Below are positions 1 to 5,026 of a stretch of 5,026 nucleotides of DNA, one piece after another (positions within the stretch are counted from its first letter, which is position 1; the number at the start of each line of letters is the position of its first letter). The notes beneath the pieces were generated by a model. The model made no database searches and was not told the origin of the DNA. It saw only the letters and a program-made list of their open reading frames with translations. The stretch is from CAZHBA01 sp964530225 (lineage in GTDB: Bacteria > Pseudomonadota > Alphaproteobacteria > UBA6615). Location of the stretch: the NCBI GenBank assembly GCA_964530225.1, contig CAZHBA010000079.1:1-5026 (forward strand), written 5' to 3'. Both the position numbers and the translations under genes were made by a program.

Positions 1-28
1 TAAAGGTAAAGGTAAAGGTAAAGGTAAA
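1..28 (+). repeat. Six-base tandem repeat TAAAGG, four full copies plus a partial
   Basis: TAAAGG is repeated four times without mismatch from base 1, followed by TAAA. The array may continue beyond the left edge. In the open plus frame it encodes alternating Lys and Gly. The unit is a multiple of three, so gain or loss of copies would change the length of the basic tail without shifting the frame. Confidence 0.9.
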
Positions 29-109
29 CCCGAGCGTAAGGGAAAAACCGGAACTATAGGCAAGGCAAATCCCGCAACTAGAGCCAAAACCCAGGCCAAA
101 AAATGCTAG
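1..109 (+). CDS. 3' end of a convergent gene with a Lys/Gly-rich basic C-terminal tail (partial, function unknown)
   Basis: Reading from base 2, one plus-strand frame stays open for 35 codons and ends at TAG (107-109). The other two plus frames have early stops: TAA at base 1 in one and TAG at 57-59 in the other. The visible tail starts with four Lys-Gly pairs, then alternates Lys, Gly, Ala and Thr, and ends Lys-Lys-Cys. It has 11 Lys and 2 Arg against a single Glu. Such disordered basic tails are known at the C-terminus of RNA-binding proteins such as RNA helicases and rRNA pseudouridine synthases, but nothing here tells these apart and the catalytic part lies off the left edge. The gene faces the SDR gene, and their stop codons overlap. 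By hand count this stretch is about 45% GC, lower than the flanking genes appear, mainly because of the AAA codons. The alternative is a non-coding intergenic repeat; the open frame and the placement of the stop favour coding. Confidence 0.6.
   Translation, partial: KGKGKGKGKPERKGKTGTIGKANPATRAKTQAKKC
106..109. other. CTAG palindrome giving TAG stops to two convergent genes
   Basis: On the minus strand bases 108-106 read TAG, the stop of the SDR gene. On the plus strand bases 107-109 read TAG, the stop of the Lys-rich partial gene. Both come from the palindrome CTAG, so the two reading frames overlap by three bases and no intergenic terminator can fit between them. The minus-strand stop is certain; the plus-strand one depends on the partial gene being real. 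Confidence 0.6.
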
Positions 110-819
110 GAAATCTCGATTATCTCACCGTGGTGCTGGCAGTCGACGCTGGCCAGCTCAAGGAACGCGTCGGTCACGTCGTCGGGGGTTTTCAATGCCA
201 GGGGATCTTCGCCAGGAAACGCCATGGCGCGCATCTGGGTGCGGGTGGCGCCGGGGCTGAGCAGATTGACCCGCACGGAAGTGTTCGCCAACTCTGCGGC
301 CCAGACTTGCGTCATCGTCTCGAGCGCCGACTTGGTAACGGCATAGGCGCCCCAATAGGCCTGGGGGTACCGGGCGGCGGCGCTGCTCACCAGGATGGCG
401 CGGCCGGCGTCGGACAGCCGCAATAGCGGTTCGACGACCCGCATGAGCCGCCAGTTGGCGTGCACATTGACATCGAACACTTCCTGCCAGGCCTTGGCGT
501 CGTATTGGACTAACGGCGTCATGGTGCCGAGGATCGCTGCATTACCGACGAATATGTCGAGGTGGCCGAAGCGCTCCAGCAACGGCGGTCCAAAATTGTC
601 GATGCGGTCGAACTCGGTGATGTTGCATGGTACCAGCGTAGCCGAGCCGCCGAGCGCCTTTATCTCATCATCGACTTCCTCGAGGCCGCCCACCGTCCGT
701 GCGGTCAGCACCACATGCGCGCCCTCGGTGGCAAAGCGTTTGGCGACGGCGGCGCCGATGCCGCGCGAGGCGCCGGTGATCAGGGCTACGCGGTCGTGTA
801 AGCGGCCGGTTTTGGTCAT
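106..819 (-). CDS. Short-chain dehydrogenase/reductase (SDR), YciK-like, downstream of purF
   Basis: This encodes a 237-residue classical SDR, a cytosolic NAD(P)(H)-dependent oxidoreductase of normal length for the family. The visible motifs are the dinucleotide-binding TGASRGIG (15-22), GNAA at 92-95 where NNAG is usual, Asn118, Ser146 and the catalytic Tyr159-x3-Lys163, and a Pro189-Gly190 pair after the sixth strand. Arg19 and Arg41 near the cofactor site hint at NADP(H), which is inference. The substrate cannot be read from the sequence. ATG at 817-819 is chosen because the canonical beta-alpha-beta start follows within ten residues. An upstream in-frame GTG at 877-879 would add a 20-residue Arg/Pro-rich extension overlapping purF by 44 bases, which is less likely. 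The gene lies 16 bases after purF and is probably co-transcribed with it. From memory, close homologues often follow purF in alphaproteobacteria. A role in purine metabolism is not established. Confidence 0.93.
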   Translation of the reverse strand: MTKTGRLHDRVALITGASRGIGAAVAKRFATEGAHVVLTARTVGGLEEVDDEIKALGGSATLVPCNITEFDRIDNFGPPLLERFGHLDIFVGNAAILGTMTPLVQYDAKAWQEVFDVNVHANWRLMRVVEPLLRLSDAGRAILVSSAAARYPQAYWGAYAVTKSALETMTQVWAAELANTSVRVNLLSPGATRTQMRAMAFPGEDPLALKTPDDVTDAFLELASVDCQHHGEIIEIS

Positions 820-835
820 CGGTAGGGGAGGTTGC
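820..835 (-). promoter_or_regulatory. purF-SDR junction: start without a Shine-Dalgarno sequence
   Basis: In the transcript direction this 16-base gap reads GGCAACCTCCCCTACC, then G, just before the SDR ATG (the gap spans the end of purF to the start of SDR). It has no AGGAGG-like element. Instead it carries CCTCC, which resembles the 3' end of 16S rRNA rather than its complement. SDR translation therefore probably depends on ribosomes finishing purF, or on another initiation mode. I see no promoter here. Confidence 0.5.
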
Positions 836-2332
836 CTAAGCGAGTCCGGCGAGCAGCGACATCTGCGTCGTCGCCTCACCTTCGTCGAAGTCGGTTAGGG
901 AGATAGGATATTGGCCGGTGAAGCAGGCGTCGCAGAATTGCGGCACATCGTTATTGCGCCCGGCCTTTCCCATGGCGCGATAGAGGCCGTCGATAGACAC
1001 GAAGGCCAGAGAATCCGCGTTGATCTGCTGGCGAATACCCTCGACATTGAAATTAGCCGCCAAAAGCTGACTGCGCTCGGGCGTGTCGATGCCGTAAAAG
1101 CACGAGTGCATGGTCGGCGGGCTGGAAATGCGCATATGTACTTCGCGTGCCCCGGCTTGGCGCACCATTTCGACGATTTTTCGCGAGGTGGTACCGCGCA
1201 CGATGCTATCGTCGACAAGAATAACTCGTTTTCCTTCAAGCTGTTGGTGGTTGGCATTGTGTTTTAGTTTCACGCCAAGATGGCGAATTTCGTCCTCCGG
1301 TTCGATGAACGTACGGCCGACATAGTGGTTACGGATAAGGCCCAGTTCGAAGGGTAAATTCGATTCTTGGGCGAAACCAATTGCCGCCGGCACGCCGCTG
1401 TCGGGAACCGGAACCACGATGTCGGCGCCGACCAGGCTTTCGCGGGCCAATTCGGCGCCGATGGCCTTGCGTGCCTCGTAAACGTTGCGGCCCTCAACGT
1501 TAGAATCGGGGCGGGCGAAATAGATGTACTCGAATATACAAAACCGCTTTCGCTTGGGTGGGAAGGGCGTGTGCGAATGCAGGCCTTCCTCGTCGATGAC
1601 GATGATTTCGCCGGGCTCCACATCGCGCACGAAATCGGCGCCAATGATGTCGAGCGCGCAGGTTTCCGAGGTGATAATCCAGGCGTCGCCGATCTTGCCT
1701 AATATAAGCGGCCGCACGCCCATGGGGTCGCGGGCGCCGATCAGTTTGCGCCGCGATACCGCCACCAGCGAATAGGCGCCCTCGACCTCGCGCAGGGTTT
1801 CGATGACGCGGTCGAGCAAGCGGGCGCCCGAGCTTGTCGCGATAAGGTGCTGAAAGACCTCGGTGTCGGAAGTTGATTGGAACAAAGAGCCGCGGTTGAC
1901 CAGGTCGTGGCGTAGCGCGGCGGCGTTGGTCAAATTACCGTTATGGGCCAGCGCCAGGCCGCCGAAACTGTAATCGGCATACAGCGGCTGCACGTTGCGC
2001 ATGGCGGTCTCGCCGGTGGTTGAATAGCGTACATGGCCGATCGCCGAATCGCCCAGCAGGGCGTCGATGATCTCCTGTTCGCTAAAAATATCTCCCACCA
2101 GTCCCAGTGCCCGGTGGGGGTAGAAGCGGCTACCGTCAAACGACACGATGCCGGCGGCTTCCTGACCTCGGTGCTGCAGGGCATGCAGGCCCAGTGCGGT
2201 CAGGGCCGCGGCGTCGTCGGCCCCGTAGACGCCAAAAACCCCGCATTCTTCGCGGAATTTATCGTCGAATTTATCACCGCTAGGGGTGGTACTGGGGGCG
2301 GCAAAGGGGTGTGTCCTCGAGCGTGGATTCAC
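836..2332 (-). CDS. purF: Amidophosphoribosyltransferase (glutamine PRPP amidotransferase), propeptide and Fe-S type
   Basis: PurF makes 5-phosphoribosylamine from PRPP and glutamine, the first committed step of de novo purine synthesis in the cytosol. The product is 498 residues. Residues 1-29 look like a propeptide, so Cys30 becomes the N-terminal nucleophile of the class II glutaminase domain after cleavage. Also visible are HRGQEAAG (54-61), RYSTTG (102-107), NGN (131-133) and SDTE (155-158). The phosphoribosyltransferase half has the flexible-loop RNHYVGR (334-340) and the PRPP loop VILVDDSIVRGTTS (370-383) with Asp374-Asp375. Cys265, Cys411, Cys467 and Cys470 match the four [4Fe-4S] ligands of the Bacillus subtilis-type enzyme, which E. 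coli PurF lacks. The start is GTG (2332-2330). An in-frame TAA lies two codons upstream and there is no other start codon before Cys30, so GTG is effectively forced. In the family, activity is inhibited by purine nucleotides. It sits 29 bases after cvpA, a pairing also seen in E. coli. Confidence 0.98.
   Translation of the reverse strand: MNPRSRTHPFAAPSTTPSGDKFDDKFREECGVFGVYGADDAAALTALGLHALQHRGQEAAGIVSFDGSRFYPHRALGLVGDIFSEQEIIDALLGDSAIGHVRYSTTGETAMRNVQPLYADYSFGGLALAHNGNLTNAAALRHDLVNRGSLFQSTSDTEVFQHLIATSSGARLLDRVIETLREVEGAYSLVAVSRRKLIGARDPMGVRPLILGKIGDAWIITSETCALDIIGADFVRDVEPGEIIVIDEEGLHSHTPFPPKRKRFCIFEYIYFARPDSNVEGRNVYEARKAIGAELARESLVGADIVVPVPDSGVPAAIGFAQESNLPFELGLIRNHYVGRTFIEPEDEIRHLGVKLKHNANHQQLEGKRVILVDDSIVRGTTSRKIVEMVRQAGAREVHMRISSPPTMHSCFYGIDTPERSQLLAANFNVEGIRQQINADSLAFVSIDGLYRAMGKAGRNNDVPQFCDACFTGQYPISLTDFDEGEATTQMSLLAGLA
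2255..2275 (-). repeat. Nine-base direct repeat in the PurF propeptide region
   Basis: In the coding direction GATAAATTC occurs twice, separated by GAC, at plus-strand 2255-2263 and 2267-2275. It encodes Asp-Lys-Phe, Asp, Asp-Lys-Phe just before the cleavage-site Cys30 of PurF. It looks like a small local duplication in a weakly constrained leader. Confidence 0.7.
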
Positions 2333-2361
2333 TGTTTATTCTGGATCAGACGACCCAGCTC
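2333..2361 (-). promoter_or_regulatory. cvpA-purF junction, leader of purF
   Basis: The 29 bases between the cvpA TAG and the purF GTG are the largest gap in the gene run. Just before the GTG the transcript reads CCAGAATAAACA, A-rich with no Shine-Dalgarno core. The gap contains an in-frame TAA that fixes the upstream limit of purF. I see no convincing hairpin, operator or promoter. Translational coupling is weaker here than at the two junctions upstream, so purF must initiate largely on its own. Confidence 0.4.
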
Positions 2362-2994
2362 CTACCGTTCGCGCTCGTTATACCCCGGACGCGTGGCCGG
2401 TGCAGAAGTTTTCGGCGGTTGCGATAACCGCTCGACCGCTTGCCGGGCGGAATCGGGTAGTATCGCGCGATCCCGGGCTTTTTTCAGGTGCGCACCGGCC
2501 GGACCGACAATGCTCTCGGGCAGTAAGTCGCGCATAGAAAGGGCTGCCGACTCGATCACTGGACGGGTGCGGGCTACCTCTAGCCATTCCGGCGGGTCTT
2601 CGGCCCAGATATCGCTCAGGAACAGATAGCCGATGGCAATGGCGATGGCGGCGGTACCGAGGCCAGCGAGCAGGCCGAACGACCGGTCGAGGGCGTTAAG
2701 CCAACTCGAGCGCATCCAGCGGCCAAGAAATTGGCTAAACAGATGCAGGATAATCAACGCCACCACAAACAAAACCGCGCCGCCGACAATGTCGGCCAGT
2801 AAGGTCGATTCGATATATTGGCGCGCATAGGGGCTGATAGTGGTAAATCCGAATACGGTGACGACCCCGGCACCGACCCAGGACAACACGAACAGCCCGC
2901 CACGCACGAATCCCGTTGCCAACCCGAACAAGGCGCCCACCAGCAACAGCCCGACAACAGCCAGATCGAAGGAGGATATGCCTAACGCGTCCAT
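2362..2994 (-). CDS. cvpA: CvpA family inner-membrane protein
   Basis: This encodes a 210-residue membrane protein. Hydrophobic stretches at about 9-28, 33-52, 64-88 and 106-126 give four predicted transmembrane helices. They are followed by a hydrophilic tail of about 80 residues ending in charged residues. The first helix-turn region (LFGLATGFVRGG) and the LDRSFG motif before helix four (102-107) are typical of CvpA. The family was named for a requirement in colicin V production in E. coli and has since been tied to envelope homeostasis; its molecular activity is not settled. The protein is longer than E. coli CvpA (about 160 residues), the extra length being in the C-terminal tail. The ATG at 2994-2992 lies one base after the radA stop. 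No Shine-Dalgarno sequence precedes it, so it is probably translated by coupling to radA. The position directly before purF supports the call. Confidence 0.93.
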   Translation of the reverse strand: MDALGISSFDLAVVGLLLVGALFGLATGFVRGGLFVLSWVGAGVVTVFGFTTISPYARQYIESTLLADIVGGAVLFVVALIILHLFSQFLGRWMRSSWLNALDRSFGLLAGLGTAAIAIAIGYLFLSDIWAEDPPEWLEVARTRPVIESAALSMRDLLPESIVGPAGAHLKKARDRAILPDSARQAVERLSQPPKTSAPATRPGYNERER

Positions 2995-2995
2995 G

Positions 2996-4399
2996 TTATT
3001 GCGCTGCTGTTTTACCGCTGGTTAGAGCTTCGTCAAAAACGGAGAACAGGTCTTGCAAGTTTGCTATATTATGGCTCGAAATTACGGTATCCGACACTCG
3101 TTCACCGCGTTGGCGTGGCGCCGCCTGGGGCACGATCGCGGTGGTAAAGCCAAGTTTTTCCGCCTCTCTCAACCTGGCTTCCGACTGTCCGACGGCACGT
3201 ACTTCGCCGCCCAGGCCAATTTCGCCGAACACCACCGTACGAGTCGGTAGTAACTGCCCTAAATGTGCCGAAATAAGGGCAGCGGCAACCGCCAAGTCCG
3301 CAGCGGGCTCCGATATACGCAATCCGCCGGCGACATTCAAGTAAACGTCGGCGGCGCTCAGATTTATGCCGCAGCGGGTCTGCAGCACCGCCAGCACCAT
3401 CGCCAACCGCGCACTGTCCCAGCCGACGACGGCGCGCCGTGCGGTGCCCAACGCGGTCGGCGATACCAGTGCCTGAATTTCCACCAACACCGGACGCGTT
3501 CCTTCAATGCTAGCGAGTACCACCGTGCCGTTAACGTTGTCGCTGTGGCCGGCGAGGAACAGTTCCGAGGGGTTGGTGACCTCGGCCAGGCCAGTTCCGG
3601 TCATCTCGAAAACGCCGATTTCGTCGGTCGGGCCGTAGCGGTTCTTCACCGCCCGTAGCAGGCGGAACTGATGCCCGCGCTCGCCTTCGAAATACAGCAC
3701 CGTGTCGACCATGTGTTCGAGTACACGCGGGCCGGCGATGGCGCCTTCCTTGGTGACGTGGCCGACCAGAACCAGGATAAGCTGGCGCCGTTTCGCCAGC
3801 CGGACGAGTTCCTGCGCCGCGCTGCGCACTTGGGCCACCGAACCCGGCGCTGAATCCAGAGTGTCGACGTACATGGTCTGGATTGAATCGATAATCGCGA
3901 TCTTTGGGGTGTCCGGCGTGTCGAGGGTTGCCAGGATGTCACGCACGCTAGTTGCCGCCGCTAGGTCGACCGGTGCGGCCGCCAGACCGAGCCGGGCCGC
4001 CCGCTGGCGGATTTGATCGACCGCTTCTTCGCCGGAAATGTAGGCCACCGGCGTTCCGGCGCTGGCCAGCCCCGCCGCGGCTTGCAGTAACAGGGTCGAT
4101 TTGCCGATGCCTGGGTCGCCGCCGACCAGTAACGCCGAACCGTCGACCAGACCGCCGCCGCAGACCCGGTCGAACTCGCCGATGCCGGAAATTATGCGTG
4201 GGCGTTGGTCTTCAGTACCCACCAGCGGTACGAAATCCACCGCCCGTCCGCCGGCGCCCGATACGCCTTTCGGCGCCGCTTCGCTAATCGCCTCTTCGGT
4301 GACGCTGTTCCAGACGCCGCAATCATCACATCGGCCGGTCCATTTGCGGTGGCTGGCGCCGCATTGCTGACAAACATAGTGGCTGGCCGGACGCGCCAT
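2996..4399 (-). CDS. radA: DNA repair protein RadA (Sms), recombination ATPase
   Basis: RadA is a cytosolic RecA-like ATPase that processes branched recombination intermediates and drives DNA branch migration in repair. The product is 467 residues, a full-length family member. The domains in order are a C4 zinc finger (Cys10, Cys13, Cys24, Cys27); a RecA-like ATPase core with Walker A GGDPGIGKST (93-102, Lys100) and Walker B ending at Asp171 in KIAIID; the RadA-specific motif at 252-256, here KNRYG in place of the usual KNRFG; and a Lon-protease-like C-terminal domain from about 285, including GGLRISEPAADLA (358-370), with no Lon catalytic Ser in that position. The ATG is two bases after the upstream ABC ATPase stop, and the zinc finger starts ten residues in as expected. 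A weak GGTGG sits ten bases before the ATG. Close packing with the genes on both sides suggests one transcript. Confidence 0.97.
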   Translation of the reverse strand: MARPASHYVCQQCGASHRKWTGRCDDCGVWNSVTEEAISEAAPKGVSGAGGRAVDFVPLVGTEDQRPRIISGIGEFDRVCGGGLVDGSALLVGGDPGIGKSTLLLQAAAGLASAGTPVAYISGEEAVDQIRQRAARLGLAAAPVDLAAATSVRDILATLDTPDTPKIAIIDSIQTMYVDTLDSAPGSVAQVRSAAQELVRLAKRRQLILVLVGHVTKEGAIAGPRVLEHMVDTVLYFEGERGHQFRLLRAVKNRYGPTDEIGVFEMTGTGLAEVTNPSELFLAGHSDNVNGTVVLASIEGTRPVLVEIQALVSPTALGTARRAVVGWDSARLAMVLAVLQTRCGINLSAADVYLNVAGGLRISEPAADLAVAAALISAHLGQLLPTRTVVFGEIGLGGEVRAVGQSEARLREAEKLGFTTAIVPQAAPRQRGERVSDTVISSHNIANLQDLFSVFDEALTSGKTAAQ

Positions 4400-4401
4400 G
4401 G

Positions 4402-5026
4402 TCAGTTCGCCACCAGCATGTTGATGGGGCCATGGGAGCGGCCGTGGATGAACTGGTCGACCACGTCGCTGCCGGACTCGTCGATGGCGTCGACCGGGCC
4501 GTGCCAGATGATGGTGCCGTCGTAGATCATGGCGATAGTATCGGCAATACGCCGCGCGCTGGCCATGTCGTGGGTGATAGATAGCGCCGTGGCGCCTAAC
4601 TCGCGCACGCTCTCGATAATCAGATTATCGATAACACTGCCCATGATCGGGTCTAGGCCGGTTGTTGGCTCGTCGAAAAACATGATCTCGGGCTTGGTTG
4701 CGATGGCGCGAGCCAAGCCGACGCGCTTTTGCATGCCCCCCGATAGTTCCGCCGGAAAGCGCCCGGCGATATCGGGTTCCAGGCCCACCTGAACCATGGC
4801 CTCGATAGCCCATTCGCGCGCCTCGCTGCGCGCCAGGCGCTGCACCTGAATGAGGCCGAAAGCGACGTTTTCCCAGATCTGCAGGCTGTCGAACAGGGCC
4901 GCACCTTGGAACAGCATGCCGAATTTACGTGTCACCCGCTCGCGCTCGCTGGCGCTCATCGCGGTGACGTCTTCGCCGTCGATATGCACCGTTCCGGAAT
5001 CTGGGTGCAACAGGCCGATAATGTTC
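4402..5026 (-). CDS. mlaF: ABC transporter ATP-binding protein, MlaF-like (5' end outside the window)
   Basis: This is the C-terminal roughly 207 residues of an ABC ATPase; the reading frame stays open to the right edge. The TTG at 5010-5008 is an internal Leu (the frame upstream reads Asn-Ile-Ile-Gly-Leu), not a start. The Walker A lies off the window. Visible are the Q-loop in FGMLFQGAALFDSL, the ABC signature LSGGMQKR (4746-4723), Walker B with catalytic Glu in IMFFDEPTTGLDP (4686-4648) and the H-loop His in ITHDM (4572-4570). GAALFDSL after the Q-loop, GGMQKRVGLARA, and the short C-terminal tail ending in GPI are characteristic of MlaF, the cytoplasmic ATPase that powers MlaE in phospholipid transport between the inner and outer membranes. 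The permease and the MlaD substrate-binding protein would be expected nearby but are not in the window. A toluene-tolerance Ttg2A label is the same family. The stop lies two bases before radA. Confidence 0.9.
   Translation of the reverse strand, partial: NIIGLLHPDSGTVHIDGEDVTAMSASERERVTRKFGMLFQGAALFDSLQIWENVAFGLIQVQRLARSEAREWAIEAMVQVGLEPDIAGRFPAELSGGMQKRVGLARAIATKPEIMFFDEPTTGLDPIMGSVIDNLIIESVRELGATALSITHDMASARRIADTIAMIYDGTIIWHGPVDAIDESGSDVVDQFIHGRSHGPINMLVAN

Larger units (their letters stand above)
106..5026 (-). other. Probable operon: mlaF-like, radA, cvpA, purF, SDR
   Basis: All five genes share the minus strand, with gaps of 2, 1, 29 and 16 bases, and no terminator-like hairpin is evident between them. 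Such spacing usually means co-transcription; the promoter would lie beyond the right edge. The radA-cvpA-purF-SDR order is, as far as I recall, conserved in many alphaproteobacteria. An internal promoter inside radA or cvpA cannot be excluded by eye. Confidence 0.65.

Noticed and set aside
1..109. TAAAGG array as a CRISPR or origin iteron array
   Set aside because: The unit is six bases with no spacers, is perfectly in frame with an open reading frame, and no cas, repA or AT-rich origin features lie nearby.
821..834. Plus-strand GGGGAGG resembling a Shine-Dalgarno site followed by TTG at 832-834
   Set aside because: The spacing to the TTG is only one base and the frame closes after about two dozen codons inside purF antisense; it is just the complement of the CCTCC noted in the SDR leader.
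106..879. Longer SDR starting at GTG 877-879
   Set aside because: The added 20 residues are Arg/Cys/Pro-rich, overlap the purF coding end and are unlike SDR N-termini; the ATG at 819 places the TGxxxGxG motif at the usual distance.
395..898. 167-codon plus-strand open frame opposite the SDR gene and purF end
   Set aside because: It is antisense to the SDR with its complete motif set; the composition is Ser/Arg/Pro-rich shadow sequence with no family resemblance.
2033..2629. 198-codon open frame on the plus strand across the purF/cvpA junction
   Set aside because: It is antisense to two well-supported genes, has no recognisable motif, and is the kind of long shadow frame expected in GC-rich DNA.
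4402..5010. TTG at 5010-5008 as the start of the ABC ATPase
   Set aside because: The frame continues upstream as Asn-Ile-Ile-Gly-Leu to the window edge and matches the family there; a start at this point would remove Walker A.
1..5026. A novel defence, mobile or biosynthetic system
   Set aside because: Apart from the cut-off gene at the left edge, every gene belongs to a known family in a conserved order, with no transposase, integrase, tRNA, inverted repeats or compositional island beyond the short Lys-rich tail.

Overview
This window looks like ordinary chromosome from an alphaproteobacterium, probably Rhodospirillales-like. That placement is inferred from the gene order and from how I remember the protein families, not from a search. 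The DNA is fairly GC-rich, and five genes run head to tail on the minus strand in the order mlaF-like, radA, cvpA, purF, SDR. The run fills nearly the whole window.

Layout from right to left, which is the direction of transcription. 5026-4402 is the 3' part of an MlaF-type ABC ATPase of phospholipid transport; its start and Walker A lie beyond the right edge. 4399-2996 is radA, a recombination-associated ATPase. 2994-2362 is cvpA, a four-helix inner-membrane protein. 2332-836 is purF, the first committed enzyme of purine synthesis, in the form with a propeptide and an Fe-S cluster. 819-106 is a short-chain dehydrogenase/reductase of a type often found next to purF in alphaproteobacteria. The gaps between the genes are 2, 1, 29 and 16 bases, so the five genes are probably co-transcribed. 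I see no promoter, terminator, tRNA, CRISPR array, insertion sequence or prophage signal.

At the left edge, positions 1-109 read on the plus strand as the 3' end of a convergent gene with a Lys/Gly-rich basic tail. It begins in a perfect six-base tandem repeat and ends at a TAG that shares a CTAG palindrome with the TAG of the SDR gene. The two genes therefore overlap tail to tail.

The genes span several processes (envelope lipid traffic, DNA repair, an envelope protein, purine synthesis, an unassigned oxidoreductase), so this is a conserved housekeeping neighbourhood rather than a single pathway. I found no convincing undescribed system. The points worth a second look are small: the shared stop palindrome, the KG microsatellite, a KNRYG variant of the RadA signature motif, the 29-residue PurF propeptide with a GTG-only start, and the general lack of Shine-Dalgarno sequences at gene junctions.
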